This document shows positions 1 through 7,871 of a stretch of DNA of 64,000 nt, piece by piece. Origin of the DNA: JAAZZIT01 sp964480525 (lineage in GTDB: Bacteria > Bacillota > Clostridia > Oscillospirales > Ruminococcaceae); assembly GCA_964480525.1 (NCBI GenBank), contig CAYZOV010000007.1, positions 16,588 through 80,587 on the forward strand, read 5' to 3'. A program made the position numbers and the translations under genes. The notes under the pieces are model-generated. The model did not search any database and was not told where the DNA came from. It worked only from the letters and a program-made list of their open reading frames with translations. Position 1 is the stretch's first letter, and every line of letters starts with the position of its first letter.

Positions 1-430
1 GCATGCGAAGCTTTAGCTTCGCATATGCCCCCTAGACCCCTGCAAGCCTTTGAAAAGGCTTGACCGAAACTTTTATGTTCTGACAAAGTTTTAAAGTTAG
101 CGAAAGATGAAAACTTAAAACTTTCATCAAACCGGGAACTTTTGCGGTTTCGCACAGCGAAACACCGAGTATAACGAGGTGAGCAAAATTCCCATGCGAA
201 GCTTTAGCTTCGCATACGCCAGCGAACAAAACAAAGTCGGACACATAACAAAGTGTTGCGAGCTGAAATGATGAAAACGGTACGTTTTCCGAAAACTTTA
301 ATTTTCTGACAAACCTTAAAATTTTGCATGGATTCACGGCAGAGTTACAGTTAAAGCCCACAAATTGCGGTTATCACAAACCATGAAAATGCGTTTGGCA
401 GAAATTATGGCGGATTTCGGAGTGAGAGTT
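1..430. repeat. Interspersed repeat, copy A
   Basis: Non-coding sequence built from hairpins and phrases that recur at about 32100-32660 in inverted orientation. A hairpin with arms GCGAAGC/GCTTCGC occurs at the very start and again near 193-216. The phrase with CCCCTAGACCCCTGCAAGC followed by a CTTTT...AAAAG palindrome, and the stretch near 340-410 with CGGCAGAGTTACAG, both match the copy near 32 kb. A 109-codon minus-strand frame crosses the region, but its translation has no recognisable domain and follows the repeat. No gene is supported here. Confidence 0.7.
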
Positions 431-469
431 ATCCTACAAATTTAGATTAAACGTCTAGTTTCGGTTTTA

Positions 470-506
470 AAAAAAATCCCCCCCATTTTTACAAAATGAG
501 GGCGGA
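470..506 (-). terminator. Rho-independent terminator of the MATE gene
   Basis: Read on the minus strand, a CCCTCATTTTG / AAAATGGGGG hairpin is followed by a run of T residues. It lies immediately downstream of the MATE stop codon. Confidence 0.75.
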
Positions 507-514
507 TTATTTGC

Positions 515-1879
515 CTATTTTACTTTCTTTTCTTTATCAATCCTCTTTTTCACAATCACAAAACACAGCGTATGCACGAAAAACGTCACAATCCACGAAA
601 TCGGGTAGGACAAATACACCGTGGTGATATTATGAAATCTGTCGATTTGAAACACCGTGGCAATCCACAAAAGCCTAAGACCGCACACGCCCACAACCGA
701 CACAACAGTCGGCAAAACCGACGCTCCAATACCTCTCAGACCGCCTACCATAACGTCCATAATTCCGCAAGTTGCGTATGTACAGCAAATTACCGACAGA
801 CGTTTTACACCTGCCTTGATAACAAGGGGATTGTCCGAATAAATGGACACCAAAGGTTTTCCGCAAAGGTAAACAAGGTTTCCGAAAACCAATCCCACCA
901 CGAAAACACACGCAAGTTCGGTGAGAACGATTTTGTTAATTCGTTCGTTTTTGCCTGCGCCGTAATTCTGGCTGACAAAGGAAATGGTGGATTGGTGAAA
1001 TGCGTTCATGGACGCCCAAACAAAACCCTCTATATTCATTGCCGCCGAATTTGCCGCAACTATGACTTTGCCGAACGTGTTAATTGTTGCCTGAATAACA
1101 ACATTTGACAGCGAGAAAACTATGCCCTGAAAACCTGCCGGAAGTCCGATTTGCACGATTTTAAGAAGAATTTTTTTGTCGATTCTGAGATTTTTAAGAA
1201 CAAGTTTAATCGAACTTGATTCTTTCATCAAACACCGAACCACCAGAACCGCCGAAACAATTTGAGAAATAACCGTGGCAATCGCCACACCGGCAACGTC
1301 CATTTTAAAGCCGATAACGAAAACAAGGTTAAGAACAACATTGATAACGCCCGCAAAAAACAGATAGTAGAGAGGGCGTTTTGTGTCGCCCACCGCTCTG
1401 AGAATCGCACTTGCAAAGTTGTAAACCATCATAGCCGGCATACCCACGAAGTAGATTCGCAAATAAATTGAAGCAAGGTGTTCAACCTCAGACGGGGTTT
1501 GCATAAGACCCAAAATTCCGTCGGCAAAAACAAGACCGAAAAGGGTTAAAAACACACCGCTGACAAGACCCACCAAAATTGACGTGTGGACAGTTGCGGA
1601 AACGTGTTTTTTCTTCCCTGCCCCCATAAATCTTGCGCAAACAACGTTTGAACCCACCGAAAGACCCGTAAAAAGGTTGGTGATAAGGTTTATAAGCGCA
1701 GTGTTGGAACCAACCGCAGCCAGAGAATTATCCCCTGCAAAACGCCCCACCACCACAATATCCGCAGCATTAAACAAAAGCTGTAATATACTTGAAAACA
1801 TAAGTGGCATTGTGAAAATCAAAATCTTTTTCAACAACGGACCGCTTGTCATGTCCATTTCGTAACTTTTCTTAGCCAT
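515..1879 (-). CDS. MATE family efflux transporter
   Basis: A 454-residue integral membrane protein of the multi-antimicrobial extrusion family, predicted to export cationic compounds from the cytoplasm in exchange for Na+ or H+. The N-terminus has the family hallmark (TSGPLLKKILIFTMPLMFSSILQ is split here as TSGPLLKK followed by FTMPLM and LFNAADIVVVGRF), and about twelve hydrophobic segments can be counted, the usual number. Length is typical. The ATG at 1879 has AAGGAGAAG just upstream. It stands alone, divergent from the two-component system at 2.1 kb, and ends at its own terminator. Substrate cannot be told from sequence; the divergent regulator may or may not control it. Confidence 0.9.
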   Translation of the reverse strand: MAKKSYEMDMTSGPLLKKILIFTMPLMFSSILQLLFNAADIVVVGRFAGDNSLAAVGSNTALINLITNLFTGLSVGSNVVCARFMGAGKKKHVSATVHTSILVGLVSGVFLTLFGLVFADGILGLMQTPSEVEHLASIYLRIYFVGMPAMMVYNFASAILRAVGDTKRPLYYLFFAGVINVVLNLVFVIGFKMDVAGVAIATVISQIVSAVLVVRCLMKESSSIKLVLKNLRIDKKILLKIVQIGLPAGFQGIVFSLSNVVIQATINTFGKVIVAANSAAMNIEGFVWASMNAFHQSTISFVSQNYGAGKNERINKIVLTELACVFVVGLVFGNLVYLCGKPLVSIYSDNPLVIKAGVKRLSVICCTYATCGIMDVMVGGLRGIGASVLPTVVSVVGVCGLRLLWIATVFQIDRFHNITTVYLSYPISWIVTFFVHTLCFVIVKKRIDKEKKVK

Positions 1880-2095
1880 AACTTCTCCTTAATTAAAAAC
1901 ACAATTATTCAGCATAAATTTTACCACGATAATGTGACTTTTTAAATTTATAAAAGAAAATTTCCTGTTAATGATAATTTGGGAAAACTATAGAATGTTG
2001 TGTAGGTTTTCAAAAAATCAACACGTTTTGTACACAAAATTGAGGTAATATTAAACTGATGAATAATGTATTCTCAAAGAAAGGACTTGAAAACT

Positions 2096-2770
2096 ATGCC
2101 TAAAATTCTTATTGTTGACGACGAAGTGAAAATCCGCACCGTGGTAAAAGAATACGCCGAATTTGAGGGGTACGAAACCGACGAAGCGGGCGACGGAATG
2201 GAAGCGGTGGAAAAAGCCAGAAAAAACGATTATGACATAATTGTTATGGACATAATGATGCCGAAACTTGACGGTTTTTCGGCGTGTAAAGAAATCAGAA
2301 AAACCAAAAAAACGCCTATGATTATGCTGTCGGCAAGGGGCGAAGAATACGACAAACTTTTCGGGTTTGAACTGGGGATTGACGATTATGTTGTTAAACC
2401 GTTTTCGCCGAAAGAGCTTTTGGCACGAATCCGTGCGGTTATCGCAAGGTCGGCAGGGGTTAAAAACAGCGAAGAAGTTATTCAGTACGAGGGGCTTATT
2501 ATCAACATGACCGCAAGAGAAGTGACCATTGACGGTGAAAAAGTTCAGATGACGCCGAAAGAATACGAATTGCTTTTCTATCTTGTTAAAAACATGAACA
2601 TTGCACTTTCAAGAGAAAAATTATTGGAAGAAGTGTGGGGTTTTGATTTTTACGGCGACGACCGCACGGTTGACACACACATAAAAATGCTGAGAAACAG
2701 TCTGGGAAAATACAGAAATCTTATAATTACCCTGAGAGGAATGGGATATAAGTTTGAAAAAATTCAGTAA
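2096..2770 (+). CDS. OmpR/PhoB-type response regulator
   Basis: A 224-residue transcription regulator with an N-terminal receiver domain (about residues 1-115; acidic pocket VDDE, phosphoacceptor Asp52 in VMDIMMP, Lys in VVKPFSP) and a C-terminal winged-helix DNA-binding domain (about 128-222, ending in the typical RGMGYKFE). The ATG at 2096 is chosen over an in-frame ATG at 2066 because AAAGAAAGGAC lies directly before it and MPKILIVDDE is the normal family start. It overlaps the downstream histidine kinase by 17 bases, so the two are translationally coupled and should form a cognate pair. The inducing signal is unknown. Confidence 0.92.
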   Translation: MPKILIVDDEVKIRTVVKEYAEFEGYETDEAGDGMEAVEKARKNDYDIIVMDIMMPKLDGFSACKEIRKTKKTPMIMLSARGEEYDKLFGFELGIDDYVVKPFSPKELLARIRAVIARSAGVKNSEEVIQYEGLIINMTAREVTIDGEKVQMTPKEYELLFYLVKNMNIALSREKLLEEVWGFDFYGDDRTVDTHIKMLRNSLGKYRNLIITLRGMGYKFEKIQ

Positions 2771-4241
2771 TAAGATAAAAAAAGCCCGTCGCAAAAGACT
2801 TGACAGCGTTAATATCAGAACGTACATCTGGGCTAGTTTTATTGTGTTTACGCTGTGTATTCTGGGGCTTTTGTGGTTTTTCCAGTACATTATGCTGGAT
2901 ACTTATTATTCCAAAATGAAAGCCGACCAGCTTGTAAAGGTGTCCGAAAGCATATCCACGCAGAATCTTTACAAAAACGAACAGGAACTAAAAAACGCCG
3001 TGCGCAACGAAGCTTTTAAAAACAGCATTGCCATTGTGGTGACGGACGAAAGCGGAAATGTTGAAATAAGCGAGAATATGCTGGGAAGTTCGTCAATGTT
3101 TCAGGCGGACATTGTCAGGGAATACGGCACGTTTATTTATTCGCTGAAATCCGAATACGAAAGCCACGATTATGAAATTATGACAAAAAGCTTTAAAAAC
3201 GACAGCTTCGGTTCAAAAGGTCTTTTTGTGGTTTCTTCATTTGAATTTGCGGGAATGAAAAAGTACCTCTTTATCGAAAGTTCCCTTGAAATGCTGGATT
3301 CTACCACGAAAATTATTAAAACACAGTTGTTTTATATAACCATAATTTTGTTTGAATTGACGTTTATTATATCGCTTTTTATCTCAAACGCACTTTCAAA
3401 ACCGATTATTAAAATTACCAAAACCGCAAAGAAATTTGCCGAGGGAGATTATAACGCAAAATTTGAAAAAAGCGGTTATTTGGAAGTTCAGGAGCTTGCG
3501 ACGGTGCTTGACAAGGCACGAACCGAGGTGTCGAAAGTTACGGATTTACGAAAAGATTTGATTGCCAACGTTTCTCACGATTTGAGAACCCCGCTGACGA
3601 TTATTAAATCTTATGCCGAAATGATTAGGGATTTGTCGGGGGATAATCCGCAAAAACGTAAGGAACATTTGCAGGTGATTATCGACGAAAGCGACCGACT
3701 GTCGGCGCTTGTCAGCTCCCTTTTGGAACTTTCAAAACTTGAAAGCGAAACAATCGAACTTTCACCGCAGGAATTTTCCATTAACGAAAAACTTGACGAA
3801 GTTATGCAAAGGTATGCTCTTTTGGTAGAAAACGACGGTTACGACATCAGTTTTGAAAAATCAGAGGACAGAATTTGCGTGGCTGACGTGGGCAAAATTG
3901 AGCAGGTTTTTTATAATTTAATCAACAACGCCGTGAATTATTGCGGTGAGGGCAAAAAAATCGTCGTGCGTCAGATTAACCTTGAAAAAGCGGTGCGAAT
4001 AGAGGTTATCGACGACGGAGAGGGTATTCCGAAAGAGAATTTGCCGCTTATTTTCGACAGATATTACCGAAGCGAACGCCACAAACGTGACAAGGCAGGC
4101 ACGGGGTTGGGACTTTCGATTGTGAAAGAGATTCTCAAAAAGCACGAATTTGCTTTCGGGGTTATGAGCGAACTGGGAAAAGGTTCGACGTTCTGGTTTG
4201 AAATAGCGGTTAAGGAAACCGACCATAAAAAAGCAAAGTAA
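2754..4241 (+). CDS. Membrane sensor histidine kinase
   Basis: A 495-residue kinase. Two transmembrane segments (about 20-48 and 190-215) bracket an extracytoplasmic sensor domain; a HAMP linker follows, then a HisKA domain with phospho-acceptor His275 in NVSHDLRTPL, and a HATPase_c domain with the N box (FYNLINNAVNY), G1 (DDGEGIP) and G2 (GTGLGLSIV) motifs. The start is TTG at 2754, inside the response regulator gene, with GAGAGGAA as ribosome binding site. Its partner is the upstream OmpR-type regulator. A terminator follows. The ligand is not evident from the sensor domain. Confidence 0.92.
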   Translation: MKKFSNKIKKARRKRLDSVNIRTYIWASFIVFTLCILGLLWFFQYIMLDTYYSKMKADQLVKVSESISTQNLYKNEQELKNAVRNEAFKNSIAIVVTDESGNVEISENMLGSSSMFQADIVREYGTFIYSLKSEYESHDYEIMTKSFKNDSFGSKGLFVVSSFEFAGMKKYLFIESSLEMLDSTTKIIKTQLFYITIILFELTFIISLFISNALSKPIIKITKTAKKFAEGDYNAKFEKSGYLEVQELATVLDKARTEVSKVTDLRKDLIANVSHDLRTPLTIIKSYAEMIRDLSGDNPQKRKEHLQVIIDESDRLSALVSSLLELSKLESETIELSPQEFSINEKLDEVMQRYALLVENDGYDISFEKSEDRICVADVGKIEQVFYNLINNAVNYCGEGKKIVVRQINLEKAVRIEVIDDGEGIPKENLPLIFDRYYRSERHKRDKAGTGLGLSIVKEILKKHEFAFGVMSELGKGSTFWFEIAVKETDHKKAK

Positions 4242-4245
4242 AAAT

Positions 4246-4279
4246 TTCCTCCGTCCCAAAAGGCGGAGGATTTTTTGCG
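4246..4279 (+). terminator. Terminator of the two-component operon
   Basis: TCCTCCG and CGGAGGA arms separated by a short loop, followed by TTTTTT, directly after the histidine kinase stop. Confidence 0.85.
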
Positions 4280-4298
4280 TTAAACGGGTTAAAAACAC

Positions 4299-4327
4299 TT
4301 GACAAATGCGTTCTTTTGAGGTATAAT
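4299..4327 (+). promoter_or_regulatory. Sigma-70-type promoter for the tRNA-Pro unit
   Basis: A perfect -35 TTGACA (4299-4304) and perfect -10 TATAAT (4322-4327) are separated by 17 bases. The next gene is tRNA-Pro at 4673, so the transcript would carry an unusually long leader of about 340 bases containing the duplication described below. Confidence 0.8.
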
Positions 4328-4347
4328 GTAAAAGTTGAATTGTGAAA

Positions 4348-4695
4348 AACAAAAGGGCGCAGTGGTCAAAATTTTAAGACGTGAAAACGTCGCAAAAATT
4401 TTGGGAACCACAAGAGTAAGCGTAGCGCTCCCCGTCAAAAGTGAACTTTTTCGCAAATTATAAAATCGAATAGCATTACGAGGTGTGGCTCAGTTTGGTA
4501 GCGTTTTGTTGGAGCGTCGTCCGGTGGACGAAACAAGCGACAACAAAAGGGCGCAGTGGTCAAAATTTTAAGACGTGAAAACGTCGCAAAAATTTTGGGA
4601 ACCACAAGAGTAAGCGTAGCGCTCCCCGTCAAAAGTGAACTTTTTCGCAAATTATAAAATCGAATAGCATTACGAGGTGTGGCTCAGTTTGGTAG
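4348..4695 (+). repeat. Exact 154-bp direct duplication before tRNA-Pro
   Basis: Bases 4348-4501 are repeated without a visible difference at 4542-4695 (offset 194). Each copy holds a nested hairpin (GTGGT...ACCAC, AAAATTTT arms, GACG...CGTC) and the first 23 bases of tRNA-Pro. The 40-base spacer forms its own palindrome: TTTTGTTG pairs with CAACAAAA and TCGTCC with GGACGA. Confidence 0.9.
4479..4501 (+). pseudogene. Truncated 5' fragment of tRNA-Pro
   Basis: The first 23 bases of the tRNA-Pro gene (acceptor 5' strand and D-arm start) are present, after which the sequence diverges into a palindromic spacer. It cannot fold as a tRNA and is part of the tandem duplication. Confidence 0.8.
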
Positions 4696-4749
4696 AGCGC
4701 TGCGTTCGGGACGCAGAGGCCGCAGGTTCAAGTCCTGTCACCTCGACCA
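4673..4749 (+). tRNA. tRNA-Pro (anticodon CGG)
   Basis: A 77-base cloverleaf: acceptor stem CGAGGTG with CACCTCG, anticodon stem CTGCG/CGCAG around loop TTCGGGA (anticodon CGG, reading CCG), T-arm with GGTTCAAGTCC, discriminator A and encoded CCA. A strong promoter lies 340 bases upstream and a terminator directly downstream. Confidence 0.93.
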
Positions 4750-4750
4750 A

Positions 4751-4806
4751 AAAAGCACGGTAATTTTGATACGAGAGTATCTGAAACTGCCGTGCTTTTT
4801 CTTTTT
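4751..4806 (+). terminator. Terminator of tRNA-Pro
   Basis: AAAAAGCACGG pairs with CCGTGCTTTTT across an inner GATAC/GTATC hairpin, and a further T run follows. Confidence 0.8.
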
Positions 4807-4922
4807 GCCTGAAAGCCTTTAATAAAGGGTTTTTAGGCTTTTTACTTTTTATGGATAGTTTCATTGTGGGGTTGTGGTATGGTTTTTCGGCTTTAGTTTT
4901 TGGGGATTAGAGAGAAAAGAAA

Positions 4923-4983
4923 TCACTCTGAAACTATTCGTGGTAGGAAAAGTTTCAGAGTGAGGGGAAAAGTTTCAGAGTGA
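4923..4983. repeat. Inverted repeat with a third arm copy
   Basis: TCACTCTGAAAC (4923-4934) has a perfect inverted partner GTTTCAGAGTGA at 4952-4963, and that second arm is repeated directly at 4972-4983. The surrounding 4807-5012 contains no gene. Function unknown; a regulator binding array or decayed repeat are both possible. Confidence 0.6.
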
Positions 4984-5012
4984 GCAAAAGCTCCCAAATA
5001 GGGATTTCGAGG

Positions 5013-5131
5013 TCAAATGTTAACTTCGGAATTTACTATTTTACCATCCTCGATGTCGTAAAGCTTGAACTGTTCGGTATATCTGAAATGTTGGAAATCT
5101 GTCCGTTTTCGTAAGTAACCGCTATTCTCAT
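5013..5131 (-). pseudogene. Frameshifted NifX/NifB-like (dinitrogenase FeMo-cofactor domain) remnant
   Basis: An ATG at 5131 with a strong AAAGGGG site opens a frame that begins MRIAVTYENGQI, the typical start of small Dinitrogenase_FeMo-co (NifX/NifB C-terminal/YjbQ-unrelated) family proteins. After that the zero frame reads nonsense to a stop, but the adjacent frame reads QHF, TEQFKLYDIEDGKIVNSEV, which is exactly the expected continuation. Loss of a single T in the ATTTCC run explains this. The adjacent frame then stops at 5013, far short of the usual 110-130 residues, so the gene is both frameshifted and truncated. It lies 9 bases behind the lipoprotein gene. Confidence 0.72.
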
Positions 5132-5140
5132 AATACCCCT

Positions 5141-5953
5141 TTAATCAATGTCTACGCTTTCGCTGTCCTTATAATTTACTTCCCAAACCTTAAAATAATT
5201 GTTTTCTTCGTCGTAATTCTCGTATGAATATAAAAGCTTGGGTGTTTCACCATAAAGATTTGTGGAATCAAGTTCAACAGCCGCAATTATAATATTTGCA
5301 CCATCTGTCTTGTACTGGGCATACTTTCCCGCATTTTCCGCCGCAGGAAACCGCTCATTCAAAGGAATTTTTTTATCGCTTACCTCGGAAAATGCACAGC
5401 CGTTTGCTTCATATAAGCTGATAATGCTGCTCTCGTCCATCTGGTTTATTCTGCCGATACCAGAGGGATAGTTCGCGTTACTTTCAAAGAACATTACAAT
5501 TACGCCGTCACCCACAACACCGCTTCCTGATACAGGCTCGCAGCAGAATAATTCAATTTCTTCGCCGCTCGCCTTATTAGTAAGAGAGTAGCGGAAGCTC
5601 CAACCTTCTTTAACCTCCTTCTGCGTGTCAATAGATGAAACATCATACTTATCGCCATACGCGGAAATAAATTCGTTGACGGTCATATATCCGCCGTTTT
5701 TGAACACATCGCCGCATATCTGAACAAGTCCCGATGACAAGTCTGCATTTATAACATCACCTGCTTTGGAAGTGCTGTTATTCTCATTGCCGCTTTCTTC
5801 CACAACCTGAGCGTCCTGCTCCGAATCTGCGCCAACAGCCGCATTGTTACCCGCTATGCTGGAGGTTGTCGTATTAGTTTCAGCATTACCACAGCCTGTC
5901 ATACTCGCCAAAATCAGCGCGGACATAACTGCAAGTCCAACTACTCTTCTCAT
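5141..5953 (-). CDS. Hypothetical secreted lipoprotein
   Basis: A 270-residue protein with a lipoprotein signal peptide: MRR, a hydrophobic core and the lipobox SMTGC, so the mature N-terminal Cys should be about residue 21 and the protein anchored to the outer face of the membrane. A low-complexity Asn/Thr/Ser/Glu linker follows to about residue 65, then a globular domain of about 200 residues that I do not recognise. The ATG at 5953 has GGAGA upstream. A frameshifted NifX-like remnant follows 9 bases downstream. No partner genes suggest a role. Confidence 0.8.
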   Translation of the reverse strand: MRRVVGLAVMSALILASMTGCGNAETNTTTSSIAGNNAAVGADSEQDAQVVEESGNENNSTSKAGDVINADLSSGLVQICGDVFKNGGYMTVNEFISAYGDKYDVSSIDTQKEVKEGWSFRYSLTNKASGEEIELFCCEPVSGSGVVGDGVIVMFFESNANYPSGIGRINQMDESSIISLYEANGCAFSEVSDKKIPLNERFPAAENAGKYAQYKTDGANIIIAAVELDSTNLYGETPKLLYSYENYDEENNYFKVWEVNYKDSESVDID

Positions 5954-6339
5954 CTTTTGTTCTCCTTTTTTCGTAAATAATCACACAATCAGAACCTGTT
6001 GCGAAAAGGCGCTGACTGCTTACACATTATATCATAATTTTGTCATTTTGTCAATACAAGAAAATTCAATAAGTGGCTTGCCCCTGTTCACTTGTCAATG
6101 ATAGTTGACACTTACCTCAAAAACTATAAAGTTAAGCGAATATAAGCAAATTTTCATTTTGTAGGAATGGTTTCACTTCCACCGATATGGTTTCATTTTT
6201 AAGTGAAACCGTTTGAACCCGTATCATTTTTATCAACTGTTGCAAAAAAAGCATGATGGTTTTGATACAATACCATTGTGCTTTTTATTTGAATTAAGCA
6301 TAATCGCCTGATATAGCAAACTCGATAAATCGGATTTGC
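5954..6339. other. Intergenic region with terminator-like hairpin and a direct repeat arm
   Basis: No gene is visible. A hairpin at 6244-6286 (AAAAGCA..ATGGT with ACCAT..TGCTTTT, then T run) looks like a bidirectional terminator. The phrase near 6166-6243 (CACTTCC.CCGATATGG.TTCATTTTT ... CAACTGTTGC) recurs after the next gene at 6755-6802; the first copy carries about 31 extra bases. Confidence 0.55.
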
Positions 6340-6353
6340 GGAGGAAAACACAT

Positions 6354-6716
6354 ATGAAATACAAAGGAACTCTTATCGTTGTAAAAGATTGCAACCGTGC
6401 GCTAAAGTTTTATCGTGATATGTTTGGGTTTCAACTGCTTCAAGACAACGACGGAAATATGGAATTGACAAACAATCTGTATTTACAGGAAGCAGGTTAC
6501 TGGGAACAGTTTACGAAAAAAAGCATTATTCCAAACAACAATCATTCCGAACTGTATTTTGTAGAACCCGACATAGAAAAATTTGTGAAACGACTTGAAA
6601 TGCTCTACCCGGAAACAGAATATGTCAATCGCCTGATGACGCACAGTTGGGGGCAAAAGGTGGTCAGGTTTTATGACCCTGACGGAAATTTGATTGAAGT
6701 CGGAACGCCTGTATAA
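6354..6716 (+). CDS. VOC superfamily (glyoxalase/bleomycin-resistance-like) protein
   Basis: A 120-residue single-domain protein of the vicinal oxygen chelate fold: a first beta-alpha-beta unit (GTLIVVKDCNRALKFYRDMFG) and a second ending in VVRFYDPDGNLIEVG, the family hallmark with the metal-ligand Glu. The ATG at 6354 has GGAGG just upstream; an earlier in-frame TTG has none. Members bind metals and act as lyases, dioxygenases or drug-binding proteins, so no substrate is assigned. It stands alone between short direct repeats and two terminators, which suggests a small mobile or recently acquired cassette. Confidence 0.85.
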   Translation: MKYKGTLIVVKDCNRALKFYRDMFGFQLLQDNDGNMELTNNLYLQEAGYWEQFTKKSIIPNNNHSELYFVEPDIEKFVKRLEMLYPETEYVNRLMTHSWGQKVVRFYDPDGNLIEVGTPV

Positions 6717-6810
6717 TTCAGCTCGACAGATTTCGGTTTAACAAACGAAAAAAGCATGGTTGCACTTCCGCCGATATGGCTTCATTTTTATTAACTGTTG
6801 CCATAAATTT

Positions 6811-6838
6811 AAGGTTTAGCTTTTGCTAAACCTTTTTT
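6811..6838 (+). terminator. Terminator downstream of the VOC gene
   Basis: AAGGTTTAGC and GCTAAACCTT arms with a short loop, followed by TTTTT. Confidence 0.8.
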
Positions 6839-6844
6839 AAACAC

Positions 6845-6995
6845 CTAGTTTTAAAGGGGAGGTTGTATCACGTTGCGATAATCAGAAAATTTCACAACGT
6901 CCGTAGAGAAGTAGTTTACTCAAAACCACAGCTCATGTAATCTCTACTTGCACTAGCCTGAAAAGTCCGAACTTTTTTAAGTTCGGACTTTTTTT
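6845..6995 (+). ncRNA. Candidate structured small RNA of unknown family
   Basis: Between two terminators there is a 110-base stretch with no reading frame but with pairing potential: GTTGT with ACAAC, GTAGAGA with TCTCTAC, and AGG/CCT plus CTAG elements at the ends. It ends in a strong intrinsic terminator (6962-6995, arms GTCCGAACTT/AAGTTCGGAC and seven T). I could not match it to tmRNA, SRP RNA, 6S RNA or a known riboswitch by eye. Confidence 0.4.
6962..6995 (+). terminator. Strong intrinsic terminator
   Basis: Ten-pair stem GTCCGAACTT/AAGTTCGGAC with a T loop and a T7 tail. It insulates the following secretion cluster from upstream transcription. Confidence 0.88.
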
Positions 6996-7236
6996 GTGCG
7001 CTTTTTTGGTAGATTTGTGTTTTTAATATATATTTTGAAAAAACAGTTAATTTACTATAAATTGACGCTTTTCCCAAATATACGCTAACATTTACAATAA
7101 GTTAATATTAAGTTCTTAATGACGTAAAATATATTATGTGAAATTTAGTAAATAAGACAATTATCTACAAATTTGAACAACATTTCAAGACATTTTTTGT
7201 AACTTAATTAAAAGCTAATAATTATTTTGTTTGAAT

Positions 7237-7264
7237 TTGTCAAACGCAATAGTTGCATTATTAT
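7237..7264 (+). promoter_or_regulatory. Possible promoter of the type VII secretion cluster
   Basis: TTGTCA (7237-7242), 16 bases, TATTAT (7259-7264) stand about 43 bases before the first gene of the cluster. The AT-rich 7000-7236 stretch shows no gene. Match quality is moderate and unconfirmed. Confidence 0.4.
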
Positions 7265-7306
7265 GAGAAAAATACACAAATAATCAACATTATTTGGAGG
7301 TCAGGT

Positions 7307-7867
7307 ATGGTCGATTATGAACAATGCTATTATGACGCAAAAGGAAGATATTTTAACGCTTGCTCGGAAATGAATTATTACGAGAACAAAGTAAATGAAT
7401 TAAAGTACCAACGTCTGCAAAAAATTTCGTCATTAAACAGTTTAAAATCCGATTTAAAGAAATACAAAGATGTTGCTTCAAAGTTGACAAAAGCTGTAAA
7501 TATGGAACCACAGATAAACGAAGATTTTTCAAAAGTAAAAGCTGATGTCAATACTGCTTCGGAAAATTTCGGCAAAATGGCAAGTTCGGATTCCGTGACC
7601 GGTAAAAACCTTAGCGACGCCTACGACGCTGATTCGTCGAAAGCCACGATAGACAATGTTTTTTCTACACTTGGCAGTAAAAAAGCAACTATTGAAAGCA
7701 GAATTGCAGAGCTGCAAGGTGACATAAACCGCATAACATCTGATTTGCAAGATATAAAATCAGGAATCAGTAATGCAAATTCCAGTGTTTCATATTGGAA
7801 AAGACAAAAACGAAATGCTTCGTATGATATGGAGTATTATCGACGTAAAATGTATACAGAGGGATAG
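7307..7867 (+). CDS. Coiled-coil partner protein of the toxin (DUF5082/YwqH-like)
   Basis: A 186-residue, almost entirely helical protein with long heptad-like stretches (about residues 15-55 and 115-160) and a Tyr-rich end. Start ATG 7307 is chosen for its GGAGG; an upstream TTG has none. Small helical proteins in this position, directly before an LXG-like toxin gene, are known in Bacillota type VII clusters as targeting partners that bind the toxin head; DUF5082/YwqH is the nearest family I can name. The toxin gene begins 4 bases after its stop, which supports a complex. It has no signal peptide. Assignment is by shape and context rather than a clear motif. Confidence 0.6.
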   Translation: MVDYEQCYYDAKGRYFNACSEMNYYENKVNELKYQRLQKISSLNSLKSDLKKYKDVASKLTKAVNMEPQINEDFSKVKADVNTASENFGKMASSDSVTGKNLSDAYDADSSKATIDNVFSTLGSKKATIESRIAELQGDINRITSDLQDIKSGISNANSSVSYWKRQKRNASYDMEYYRRKMYTEG

Positions 7868-7871
7868 CTAA

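Noticed and set aside
32..361. 109-codon minus-strand frame at the left edge
   Set aside because: It lies within the interspersed repeat, has no domain, and the same DNA recurs near 32 kb without keeping the frame.
572..1108. 178-codon plus-strand frame opposite the MATE gene
   Set aside because: His/Asn/Arg-rich shadow of the transporter on the other strand, without a ribosome binding site.
4670..4864. 64-codon minus-strand frame with VTGLEPAASASRTQRS
   Set aside because: It is antisense to tRNA-Pro; this peptide is a well-known artefact of translating tRNA complements.
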